From assembly GCA_963931105.1 (NCBI GenBank), contig OZ007004.1, positions 1,240,001 through 1,304,000 on the forward strand: 64,000 nucleotides of DNA, read 5' to 3'. Under the pieces are notes generated by a model. That model saw only the letters and a list, made by a program, of their open reading frames with translations, made no database searches and was not told where the DNA came from. A program made the position numbers and the translations under genes. Below, one piece after another: positions 1-7,595 of this stretch; position 1 is the first letter of the stretch, and each line of letters opens with the position of its first letter. The stretch comes from UMGS1590 sp900552455 (GTDB lineage: Bacteria > Bacillota > Peptococcia > Peptococcales > Peptococcaceae).

Positions 1-83
1 ATGACGTAACCGCCGCCAAAAGTGAACGCGCTCAGCGTGAACGTGGCGCAGAACAGCTTAAACAGCGAAACTTTTTCTTCCAT
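1..83 (-). CDS. chrA: Chromate transporter, N-terminal fragment (runs off window)
   Basis: Only the first 27 codons are present; the gene continues beyond the left edge. The N-terminus reads MEEKVSLFKLFCATFTLSAF followed by FGGGY, which matches the start of ChrA-type chromate transport proteins: a short cytoplasmic segment, then a first membrane helix ending in the conserved FGGGY motif. An AGGAGG site sits just upstream of the ATG at 83. In many Firmicutes ChrA occurs as two half-length proteins, but which form this is cannot be seen. Family membership rests on about 20 residues. Confidence 0.7.
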   Translation of the reverse strand, partial: MEEKVSLFKLFCATFTLSAFTFGGGYV

Positions 84-261
84 AGAACTCCTCCTTTGTG
101 CAGTCTATTCAGTATAGACCTTTTCGCGTATATTGTACACCAAAGGATTTTTTATCGTCGTAAAATGAACACAGCCGCACGCGTGAATACGTGCGGCTGT
201 GACGAAGTGAAGTTTGCGCGTTTCCGAAAAACTCCTCACTCCTAATTTCTAACTCCTAACT

Positions 262-360
262 AAAAAACCGCCACTCTGCCAAGTGACGGTTTTGCTAGCT
301 TTTGCTGCAATTTTAACTGAATCTTGAAGGAACAAACCGCTTATCGGCAGTGCCCTTTCT
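262..360 (-). ncRNA. Small RNA, type I antitoxin-like, copy 1
   Basis: A promoter on the minus strand (367-395) drives a transcript of about 100 nt. Its 5' part carries the stem sequence GCACTGCCGATAAGCGGTTTG and its 3' end is a hairpin at 264-293 followed by six T. The same 5' stem and the same terminator hairpin occur in the small RNA at 28874-28977. On the plus strand the hairpin encodes the residues KNRHSAK and a stop at 284-286, the C-terminal tail of the peptide toxin at 28947-29024; the rest of the toxin ORF is absent and heptad repeats sit in its place. It therefore looks like an orphaned antitoxin RNA. Confidence 0.6.
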
Positions 361-366
361 ATTTAT

Positions 367-395
367 AGTTTACCATCCGCCAAAATTTCTGTCAA
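367..395 (-). promoter_or_regulatory. Promoter for small RNA copy 1
   Basis: On the minus strand, TTGACA (390-395) and TAAACT (367-372) are separated by 17 bases, a near-consensus housekeeping promoter pointing into the small RNA. Confidence 0.7.
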
Positions 396-546
396 TGTCG
401 GCAGAAGATTTGTAGCGGATTTTTTGCGCCAGAGATCTTTCTGCGCGAGCGCAACGCGCTTTCACATTTTACAAAAAACAACTTCTCACTCCTCACTCCG
501 AACAAGCGAAGCGCGTTCGGCCCGAAGGGCTCACTCCTCACTCTTC

Positions 547-1770
547 TCACCGTACCTGGCTTTTGCGGTAGACGCGGTAGAGCAGCGGGATCAAAGCCAG
601 GGAGAGCGCGCTGTAGAGAAGGAAGAGCAGCGGCACAGAACCGGTGACGTGGCCAAAGACCGTGTAGAGGTTGAAGTCGTCAAGCACTTGAGCGACTTGC
701 AGTAGCTGGTCCGGCAGGAGACCGAGAATCTGCGGCAGCACTTCCCAGCTGGAGAGGATGCTTTGGGCAAAATTCGCAGCGAGCACGAGCACGTACGGCA
801 CGATGACGGCTACCACCTGCGAGCGGGTGAGCGCGCTCACGATCATGGCCAAGAGCGCGAGAAAGAGCGTGCCCACATAGCCGCCGAGCACGGAGAGGGC
901 GTAGGCCTGGCCGATCGTCAGGTTGTAGAAGGCCTTCCACTTCAACAGTTGAAAAGCGCCGCCTGCGCCGTCAGCGCCGAGGAGTGCAAGCCCCACGATG
1001 GTGTAGACAGCGATCGCCGCCCAGTAGATCACCGTGGTGGTGACGAGGCCGGAGAGCAGTTTTGCGCGCACGGCCTTGCCACGGCCGAGCTTGGTGGAGA
1101 AGAAGATGGCGTTCGCTTTCAAACGATGCTCACTCGGGAAGATGCCGCTGACGAGGAAGATGATGACGAAGAGAAGAAACATCACCAGCGTTGGTGCGTA
1201 GTAAATCAGCGTATCCCAGCCGTCGTTGTACTCGTAGTAGAGGGGCGTCTCCATGGCTTCGTATTGGCTGATGAGAAAATTTTCTTCAGCCGGAGAGAAG
1301 CTGATATCCGGACGCGCGAGCCATTCTTTGAGATTCTGCACACGCAGGTTGTAAAGCTGGCCGGCTTCGTCAGGCGTCAGGGTGTCGAGGCGATAATAAT
1401 CGTACTCATTGAATCCGCCATAGGTTTGCGCAATGAGGCTGCGAATGGTGGCGTAACCCTGGGTGTCATGGTAGGCGGCGTTCTGGCGCTGAATGTCGGT
1501 GGAATTGTAGTCCTCCGAGGAGATGATCTGCTGATTGACGTCGATGGCGCGCGTGATCATCGCCTGGTCGATCGGTCCGGCCCATTCGTTTTTCGCGTTG
1601 CGCAGGTCGCGCGCAGCCGTCGGACCGGTATGAGAGTCGCCATTTTCGTCGGTGTAGCTCACTTGCAGCGTGGCGCTGTAGCAGATGACTGCCAGGCCAA
1701 TGGCTAGCACGATGAGAGCGATCTTACCGCCGGTGCGGCCGAAAATTTTCTTCAGTTCATAGCGCAGCAT
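547..1770 (-). CDS. ABC-2 type transporter permease
   Basis: Membrane subunit of about 407 residues. One N-terminal helix (after MLRYELKKIFGR) is followed by a roughly 150-residue soluble loop and a C-terminal block of hydrophobic helices, as in ABC-2 permeases whose substrate-facing loop lies outside. The start at 1770 is chosen over an upstream in-frame ATG because AGGAGGT lies seven bases before it, and the longer form would read through the ATPase gene. It overlaps the 3' end of the ATPase gene by 14 bp, so the two are translationally coupled. The substrate is unknown; the ECF sigma factor at the head of the operon suggests stress-induced export. Confidence 0.8.
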   Translation of the reverse strand: MLRYELKKIFGRTGGKIALIVLAIGLAVICYSATLQVSYTDENGDSHTGPTAARDLRNAKNEWAGPIDQAMITRAIDVNQQIISSEDYNSTDIQRQNAAYHDTQGYATIRSLIAQTYGGFNEYDYYRLDTLTPDEAGQLYNLRVQNLKEWLARPDISFSPAEENFLISQYEAMETPLYYEYNDGWDTLIYYAPTLVMFLLFVIIFLVSGIFPSEHRLKANAIFFSTKLGRGKAVRAKLLSGLVTTTVIYWAAIAVYTIVGLALLGADGAGGAFQLLKWKAFYNLTIGQAYALSVLGGYVGTLFLALLAMIVSALTRSQVVAVIVPYVLVLAANFAQSILSSWEVLPQILGLLPDQLLQVAQVLDDFNLYTVFGHVTGSVPLLFLLYSALSLALIPLLYRVYRKSQVR

Positions 1771-2644
1771 CCTGCTCACCTCCTGTTTCTCCGAAATGAT
1801 AGAGGAAAACATCTTCCAGTGTCGGTGTTTCAAGCACAGCGTCCGGCGTCGGACGCACTGGCGCGACAATGCGCAGCTCGGCGCCGTCGTGACCAGCCTT
1901 GATGTTGGCGACTTTGAACTGCGCCACATAGCGGCTGACCTCGGCGCGTGGCACCTGACAGCGCCAGACCTGGTCGCGCATGTTACGGATGAGCGCTTCG
2001 GCGCTGCCCTGATCGGTGATGCGTCCGCCGTTCATGAGCCAGATTTCGCTGGCGATGTATTCCACGTCGCTGACGATGTGCGTCGAGAGCAGCACCAGCC
2101 GATCTTCTGAGAGCTCGCTGATGAGATTGCGGAAGCGGATGCGCTCGTTGGGGTCGAGGCCTGCTGTCGGCTCGTCGAGAATGAGGATGTGCGGGTCGTT
2201 GAGCATCGCCTGAGCGATGCCGGCGCGGCGCTTCATGCCGCCGGAGAGGCGCTTCATCTTGCGCGTGGCAACCTTATCCAGACCGACCTGATGGATCAGG
2301 CGTTTCACGCGGTCGCGGGCGACAACGGGACGCACGCCCTTGATCGCAGCGATGTAGAGCAGATAGTCGCGAACGCTGAAATCCGGGTAAAAACCGAAAT
2401 CCTGCGGCAGATAACCGAGCAAGTCGCGATAGGCGGCGTCCATTTCGAAGATATCCTGGCCGTCGCAGGTGATGTTGCCGCTCGTCGGTTTGAGCAGCGT
2501 GCAGAGCATGCGCATAAGCGTTGTCTTGCCGGCGCCGTTGACGCCGAGCAGGCCGTAAACGCCGCTGGTCATTGTGAGGGTGACGCCCTCGACAGCGGCA
2601 AAATCGCCGAAGCGCTTGCTGATATTATTCATACAGAGTTGCAT
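1757..2644 (-). CDS. ABC transporter ATP-binding protein
   Basis: A 295-residue ATPase subunit. The Walker A motif GVNGAGKTT lies near residue 34, the signature LSGGMKRRAG about 100 residues later, and Walker B plus D-loop read ILILDEPTAGLDP. This is the CcmA-like class that pairs with ABC-2 permeases. It lies between the membrane protein gene upstream (20-bp overlap) and the permease gene downstream (14-bp overlap), giving a tightly packed four-gene minus-strand operon headed by an ECF sigma factor. A drug, lipid or peptide exporter is likely; the substrate is not readable from sequence. Confidence 0.9.
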   Translation of the reverse strand: MQLCMNNISKRFGDFAAVEGVTLTMTSGVYGLLGVNGAGKTTLMRMLCTLLKPTSGNITCDGQDIFEMDAAYRDLLGYLPQDFGFYPDFSVRDYLLYIAAIKGVRPVVARDRVKRLIHQVGLDKVATRKMKRLSGGMKRRAGIAQAMLNDPHILILDEPTAGLDPNERIRFRNLISELSEDRLVLLSTHIVSDVEYIASEIWLMNGGRITDQGSAEALIRNMRDQVWRCQVPRAEVSRYVAQFKVANIKAGHDGAELRIVAPVRPTPDAVLETPTLEDVFLYHFGETGGEQDAAL

Positions 2645-3389
2645 GTGGGTTGACCTCCCAAAGTTTGGTGGATCGTTTGATCCAGTGAATGATGGTGAAA
2701 GCGAGAAAAACCATGCTCAGCCCGAAAAGCGCGAGCCATACCGGTGTGGCGATGGCTTCGTAAAGACGATCGTTGAAGAGCAGCAGCGCCCAGAGCCCGC
2801 TCCAGAAGAGGCAGGCAGCAATAGCGGCGAGGCTGCTGTTTGAACGTGCGTTGGAAAGTGCCGCGAAGCACAGGCAGGCTGTCACGGTGAGCGGAAAGAG
2901 GAACTGCGTCAAGAGCGTTACGAAGGACAGTGAGAGCGTATGCGACACGGCGCCGCAAAACACAGTCAGAATGGTGATGTCCACGAGACCGGTCAGAAAC
3001 ATGCGCGCTGCGTAAATGTGGCGCAACGTGTAGTGGGTGGTGCTCTCGATTTCCATGCATTGGTACGTGCGGTTTTTCGCCAGCTCAGGGATGAGCAGAA
3101 TCACAAAAAGCGAAGCCGTCAGCCCCAGGCTGCGGGCGATGAGAAGATTATCGGCCATCTGCGGCAGCGCCCACCAGACCAGCGCCAGTACCAGCGCCTG
3201 CGCTAGCCACCAGCGTTTGTGAATGAGCGCGAGCTGAATGCGCAGGAAAGTGTGCGTGGCCATCGGCATCTCTGATTCTGCGCGCACAAAACTTGCGCGT
3301 GCGGCAGCGATCGTTGCCTGCACATGTTCCTCGCGTGGTGGGATGGTCGTGTGTTGGCTGTCAGTGTTCAGCAGTTCGTCCAGTGTCAT
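2625..3389 (-). CDS. Membrane protein in ECF sigma operon
   Basis: A 254-residue protein with a hydrophilic N-terminus of about 50 residues followed by about six hydrophobic segments. No catalytic motif is visible. It starts inside the 3' end of the ECF sigma gene (29-bp overlap) with AAAGGAGG nine bases before its ATG, and overlaps the ATPase gene by 20 bp. A membrane protein encoded directly after an ECF sigma factor is often its anti-sigma factor, with the soluble N-terminus binding sigma; that role is inferred from position only. It could equally be an accessory subunit of the ABC exporter. Confidence 0.75.
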   Translation of the reverse strand: MTLDELLNTDSQHTTIPPREEHVQATIAAARASFVRAESEMPMATHTFLRIQLALIHKRWWLAQALVLALVWWALPQMADNLLIARSLGLTASLFVILLIPELAKNRTYQCMEIESTTHYTLRHIYAARMFLTGLVDITILTVFCGAVSHTLSLSFVTLLTQFLFPLTVTACLCFAALSNARSNSSLAAIAACLFWSGLWALLLFNDRLYEAIATPVWLALFGLSMVFLAFTIIHWIKRSTKLWEVNPHATLYE

Positions 3390-3921
3390 GATTGAGCGCC
3401 TCCTTTCCGATGCATTCCTGAAGTTTTGCTTTCGCCTGGCGCAGCTGGTATTTCACCAGCGGCAGGCCGATTTCGAGCACGTCTGCGATCTCGCGCATTT
3501 TCAGCCCCTGATAATAGTGGAGAATAATGACTTCACGCTGCTCTGGTGCAAGCTGGGCCAGCGCCCACTCTAACAGCAGATGCGTGCTCGTCGCTGCTTC
3601 TTCGTCCGGCGCAGCGCCGGCAGCCACCGTGAGCATTTCCGTGTCGAAGGGCACTGGGCGCCGCTTTTTGTAGTGGTTGCGGCAGAGATTGGCAGCAATC
3701 GTGTAGAGATAGTTCTTCGTCTTTCCCTGATAGCGATATTCCGACAACTTCGCAAAGAAACGCACAAATGTCTCCTGTGTCAGATCCTCCGCTTCCTTGC
3801 GGTCTGCGCAGTGAAAGGTGCAGTACTTGAGAATGTCGCCATAATATTTGCGGACGAACGCGTCAAACGCCGCGTCATCGCCCTGCTTCATTTTTCGAAT
3901 TGTGAAAAGATCTGCGTCCAC
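3361..3921 (-). CDS. ECF-subfamily RNA polymerase sigma factor
   Basis: A sigma-70 family protein of about 186 residues. Region 2 is seen in ADRKEAEDLTQETFVRFF and the following YLYTIAANLCRNHYKK; region 4 is seen in LAPEQREVIILHYYQGLKMR and its helix-turn-helix. I chose the GTG at 3921 because AAAGGAGG lies five bases upstream; an in-frame ATG ten codons earlier lacks a good site. It heads the operon with the membrane protein and ABC exporter. A small CCCGCC/GGCGGG hairpin lies in its leader at about 3959-3979. The inducing signal is unknown. Confidence 0.9.
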   Translation of the reverse strand: MDADLFTIRKMKQGDDAAFDAFVRKYYGDILKYCTFHCADRKEAEDLTQETFVRFFAKLSEYRYQGKTKNYLYTIAANLCRNHYKKRRPVPFDTEMLTVAAGAAPDEEAATSTHLLLEWALAQLAPEQREVIILHYYQGLKMREIADVLEIGLPLVKYQLRQAKAKLQECIGKEALNHDTGRTAEH

Positions 3922-4113
3922 GACATCCTCCTTTCCTGCATGAGATTGCAAAACGTTTTGCCCGCCATTTTGGCGGCTCTACATACTATAACAACTTTGA
4001 GAGAAAAAAGGATAGCCGCCGCGGGAAAATTTTTTTCTGCGCGACGCTGACCGCTGACGGCGCACGTCCGCTGCAGAAATTGTCTGAAAACCGTCGCCCT
4101 CGGCGGCGGCCTG

Positions 4114-4122
4114 TGGTATAAT
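4114..4122 (+). promoter_or_regulatory. Extended -10 promoter of SLH gene 1 leader
   Basis: TGGTATAAT is an extended -10 element with no clear -35 hexamer. The same TGGTATAAT occurs ahead of the second SLH gene at 17588-17596, supporting a shared promoter type. Confidence 0.6.
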
Positions 4123-4164
4123 GAAACAAATCTCACCACACACAGCAAAGGAGGCGGCTCAGCC

Positions 4165-4293
<129 letters not shown>

Positions 4294-4333
4294 CGTAACG
4301 CTGTCTCTGTTTGCTGCGCATAGCGATACACCA

Positions 4334-4378
4334 GGACGCGGTGCGTCCGTGGACATTGTCCACGGGCGTGCCGCGCCC
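4334..4378 (+). terminator. Leader hairpin / possible attenuator ahead of SLH gene 1
   Basis: A two-part hairpin: outer stem GGACGCGG with CCGCGCCC (one A-C mismatch), an internal loop TGCGT/GGCGTG, and an inner stem CCGTGGACA with TGTCCACGG. It is followed by TTTGTTGTG, a weak T-rich tract. The hairpin at 17717-17759 has the same layout with compensating base changes and a strong T tract, so an attenuator is likely. Confidence 0.55.
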
Positions 4379-4485
4379 TTTGTTGTGCCCTGGCAAGGCG
4401 GCAGTGATCACCAGCCGCTGACCAGCCTGCGACGCACAACGACGACAAACGATGCACATAGATGAGAACAAAGGAGGACAACATT

Positions 4486-7461
4486 ATGAAACGACGATTA
4501 TTTCAAGGGCTGCTCATTGTCGCCCTGCTCTGCGGCGCCGTGCTGCTGGCGCATCCATCGGCAGCGTGGGCAGATGTGACAGCAACAGAGCCGGATCAAG
4601 TAAACGGTGTATATCAAATCAGCGACGCTGGGGAACTGTATTGGTTCGCTGGGCTGGTCAATGGTGACACGAACGTTATCGGCGACGCCACACAGCAAAA
4701 CAAAGCCGCCTGCGCGGTGCTGACAGATAACATTACCATCAATAATGGCGTTTTGAAGGAAAATGGGGAACTCAACGGCGATGGCAGCAGCTTCACCCAA
4801 TGGACGCCAATCGGCGACAACACCTCTTACACCGGCACCTTTGATGGCGCAGGATACAAAATCAGCGGGCTGTACATCAATTCTGATGCAAGGTACGCTG
4901 GCCTATTTGGCCGTATCGGCACTAACGGCACGGTGAAAAACCTCACCCTGGCCGACAGCACCATTCGTATCAGCCGAAGCGACAGCACTGCCTATGTCGG
5001 CGGCATCTGCGGGTATAACGATGGCACCATCCAAAATTGCTGCAACAGCGTCAAAGCTACTGCCACTGTCACAGGTAGTAGCATCTGTGTTGGCGGTATC
5101 TGCGGGTATAACAACTATAGTGGCAGTATCACAAGCTGCAGCAACAGCGGCACCGTCACTGGCAGCGGCAGCACCGTCACTGGCAGCGGCAGCACCGTCA
5201 ATGTCGGCGGCATCTGCGGGGAGAACTGGGGCAGCATCGAGAACTGCAGCAACAGCGGCACCGTCACTGGCACCGTCATTGTCGGCGGCATCTGCGGGGT
5301 GAACTATGGCAGCATCACGACCTGCAGCAACAGCGGCCCTGTCACTGGCAGCATTGCCGACGGCATCTGCGGGGTGAACGGGAATGGTAGCAGTATCACG
5401 AACTGTTATTGGCTGGAAGGCACTGCTGGTGCTGGCGTTGGCAGTGGCGACGGCACCGTTACAGCAAAAAGCGATGAGCAATACGCCTCTGGTGAGGTGG
5501 CGTGGCTGCTGAACCAACGGCAGACAGATAAACCTTGGGGACAAGGTTCCAACGATAGGCCTGTTTTAATCAGTAATTGTCCGGAAGGCGTCACACTTAA
5601 GACTCCTGTCCGTATCACGATTGAAATGCAAAATGATGAGACTACGGAACAATATGGCTATACCACAGCAGGCAGTACGCTGGCGTCATATCCAAATAAT
5701 TACATATTCTTTGAAGACGACCAATATAGCACGATCATTGATAAAGCAACAAAAACATTCGATAAAGACACCACCATCTATGCTCAAGCAGCGTCCACGG
5801 TGACAGGCATTGCGCTGAATAAGACCACGCTTGCGCTCTATATCAATGACACGGGACAGTTGACAGCCACCGTTGAACCAGAGGGTGCCAATGGTACCAT
5901 CCTCTGGACAAGCAGCGCTCCAACAGTCGCCACTGTGGACGGTAATGGCAGTGTCCATGCCGTGGGTGCGGGAACAGCCACCATTACAGCGGCTGCGGCA
6001 AGTGACAGCAGCAAGAACGCTGCCTGTACGGTGACGGTGACCGAATCGGTTTACGGCATCACTGCCGACACCACGACCCTTGATTTTGGCAGCGTGTACA
6101 CGGGCCATGCCCAGCCTGCCGCCCAGACTGTGACCCTCACCAACACTGGCAACCGGGCTCTGACATTGACCCAGCCAGCTTCCACCAACAGTTTTGAAGT
6201 GGGGGCGCTCTCCACGACAAGCCTGCCAGTGAATGGTACGGCAACCTTTACGGTGCAGCCAAAGGCGGGGCTGTCTGCGGGAACCTATAGTGAGAACATC
6301 GAAGTGACTGGCACTGAGGGTGCAGCTGTGACCATCCCTGCCAGCTTCACTGTCAAATCTCGTCCGTCCTATAATCCGCCAACGGTGAGCGAAGAAACGA
6401 TCGCCGCCATTAAGGCCGCAGATCCAGGCGAGACGGTGACGGTGGATCTTTCCAGCGGCAGCACCAAGCTGGACAAGGAAGTGTTTGAAACCCTCGCTGG
6501 CAAGGATGTGACCCTGGCCATTGACCTGGGCGACGGTGTGTCCTGGACGGTGAAGGGCAGCGACATTCCTGAGGACGCCGACTTCACCGACATCGACCTG
6601 GGCGTGACCATAGGCAGCGACGGCATCCCGGTGGACATCATCAACGCCATCACCGGCGAACGTGGCAGCATCCAGCTGGAACTGGCCCACAATGGCGCCT
6701 TTGGTTTCACCATGACCCTCACCGCCCCACTGGGCGTAGAGAACGCCGGCTACTGGGCGAATCTCTATCATTTTGATGAGGAGGCCAACGCCATGACCTT
6801 TGAAACGGCGGCGCCAATCGGCAGCGATGGCAGCGTGTCCCTGGCGCTCAGCCACGCCAGCCAATACGCCATCGTCATCGACGACCACAACCATGGCGTT
6901 GTAGAGCTGCCATTCACCGATGTGCGCGAGGGCGACTGGTTCTATGACCCTGTGTGCTACGTCTACAGCCAGGGGCTGATGACCGGCACCTCAGCCACCA
7001 CCTTTGAACCGAACACCAGCCTTAGCCGCGCCATGCTTGTGGCCGTGCTCCATCGCCTGGAAGGCAGCCCGCAAGCCAGCGCTGGTGACTTCACCGACGT
7101 GGCCGACGGCGACTGGTACGCCCAGGCTGTGAACTGGGCAGCATCCGTCGGCGTCGTCAATGGCTTTGACGATGGCACCTTCCAGCCAAACGCCGCTATC
7201 ACCCGCGAACAAATGGCCGCCATCCTGCGCAATTACGCAGCTTACAAAGGCCTTGACGTGAGCGCCAGCGGCAGCCTCAGCACCTTCACCGACGCCGCCA
7301 GCGTCAGCGACTGGGCGAAAGAGTCTGTTGGATGGGCGGTTGGCAGCGGCCTGATTGGTGGCTACGAGGACAGCACGCTGCGTCCACAAGGTACCACAAC
7401 CAGAGCAGAAGTAGCCAGCGTGCTGCAGCGTGCCCTTGGAAACGTTGCAGGCAATCAATAA
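4486..7461 (+). CDS. SLH-domain surface protein 1
   Basis: A secreted 991-residue protein. It has a signal peptide ending near WADV; a region of GLUG-type repeats (GGICGYNDGTIQNC, GGICGENWGSIENC and relatives, roughly residues 150-320); a BIG2/Ig-like domain (VTGIALNKTTLALYINDTG onward); a second beta-rich domain with LDFGSVYTG; and three C-terminal SLH domains that would bind the secondary wall polymer. The start at 4486 follows AAAGGAGG; an in-frame ATG at 4462 is less well placed. The DNA under the GLUG part is itself repetitive. The SLH part resembles that of the protein at 17966. Adhesion or S-layer association is inferred. Confidence 0.9.
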   Translation: MKRRLFQGLLIVALLCGAVLLAHPSAAWADVTATEPDQVNGVYQISDAGELYWFAGLVNGDTNVIGDATQQNKAACAVLTDNITINNGVLKENGELNGDGSSFTQWTPIGDNTSYTGTFDGAGYKISGLYINSDARYAGLFGRIGTNGTVKNLTLADSTIRISRSDSTAYVGGICGYNDGTIQNCCNSVKATATVTGSSICVGGICGYNNYSGSITSCSNSGTVTGSGSTVTGSGSTVNVGGICGENWGSIENCSNSGTVTGTVIVGGICGVNYGSITTCSNSGPVTGSIADGICGVNGNGSSITNCYWLEGTAGAGVGSGDGTVTAKSDEQYASGEVAWLLNQRQTDKPWGQGSNDRPVLISNCPEGVTLKTPVRITIEMQNDETTEQYGYTTAGSTLASYPNNYIFFEDDQYSTIIDKATKTFDKDTTIYAQAASTVTGIALNKTTLALYINDTGQLTATVEPEGANGTILWTSSAPTVATVDGNGSVHAVGAGTATITAAAASDSSKNAACTVTVTESVYGITADTTTLDFGSVYTGHAQPAAQTVTLTNTGNRALTLTQPASTNSFEVGALSTTSLPVNGTATFTVQPKAGLSAGTYSENIEVTGTEGAAVTIPASFTVKSRPSYNPPTVSEETIAAIKAADPGETVTVDLSSGSTKLDKEVFETLAGKDVTLAIDLGDGVSWTVKGSDIPEDADFTDIDLGVTIGSDGIPVDIINAITGERGSIQLELAHNGAFGFTMTLTAPLGVENAGYWANLYHFDEEANAMTFETAAPIGSDGSVSLALSHASQYAIVIDDHNHGVVELPFTDVREGDWFYDPVCYVYSQGLMTGTSATTFEPNTSLSRAMLVAVLHRLEGSPQASAGDFTDVADGDWYAQAVNWAASVGVVNGFDDGTFQPNAAITREQMAAILRNYAAYKGLDVSASGSLSTFTDAASVSDWAKESVGWAVGSGLIGGYEDSTLRPQGTTTRAEVASVLQRALGNVAGNQ

Positions 7462-7497
7462 ACCTGCGCCTCCCAGCATTGGGAGACGATCAGCGAC

Positions 7498-7538
7498 AGC
7501 GCTCTTATCCGTGACAGCGATAAGAGCGCTGTTTTTAT
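7498..7538 (+). terminator. Terminator after SLH gene 1
   Basis: AGCGCTCTTATC pairs with GATAAGAGCGCT and is followed by GTTTTTAT. Confidence 0.85.
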
Positions 7539-7548
7539 TGATGCGAGC

Positions 7549-7590
7549 GCAAAAAAAGAGCCGTCACTGGTGTGACAGCTCTTTGCTGAT
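7549..7590 (-). terminator. Terminator after aconitase
   Basis: On the minus strand, AAAGAGCTGTCAC and GTGACGGCTCTTT form a hairpin followed by a run of T, placed just after the aconitase stop. Confidence 0.85.
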
Positions 7591-7595
7591 GAGAA

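Larger units (their letters stand above)
235..545. repeat. Heptad-repeat intergenic element, CTCCTAA/CTCCTCA type
   Basis: Drifting 7-bp repeats of the form CTCCTMA occur at about 236-260 and again at about 481-545. Between the second pair lies a hairpin, CCGAAC (498-503) and GTTCGG (515-520), around the loop AAGCGAAGCGC. Similar repeat arms with related hairpins occur near 17.2-17.6, 24.5, 52.8-53.0 and 54.1-54.3 kb. No gene is seen between 84 and 546 apart from the small RNA. Confidence 0.55.

Noticed and set aside
235..545. CRISPR array
   Set aside because: Heptad tracts have no regular spacers and no cas genes are present anywhere in the window.
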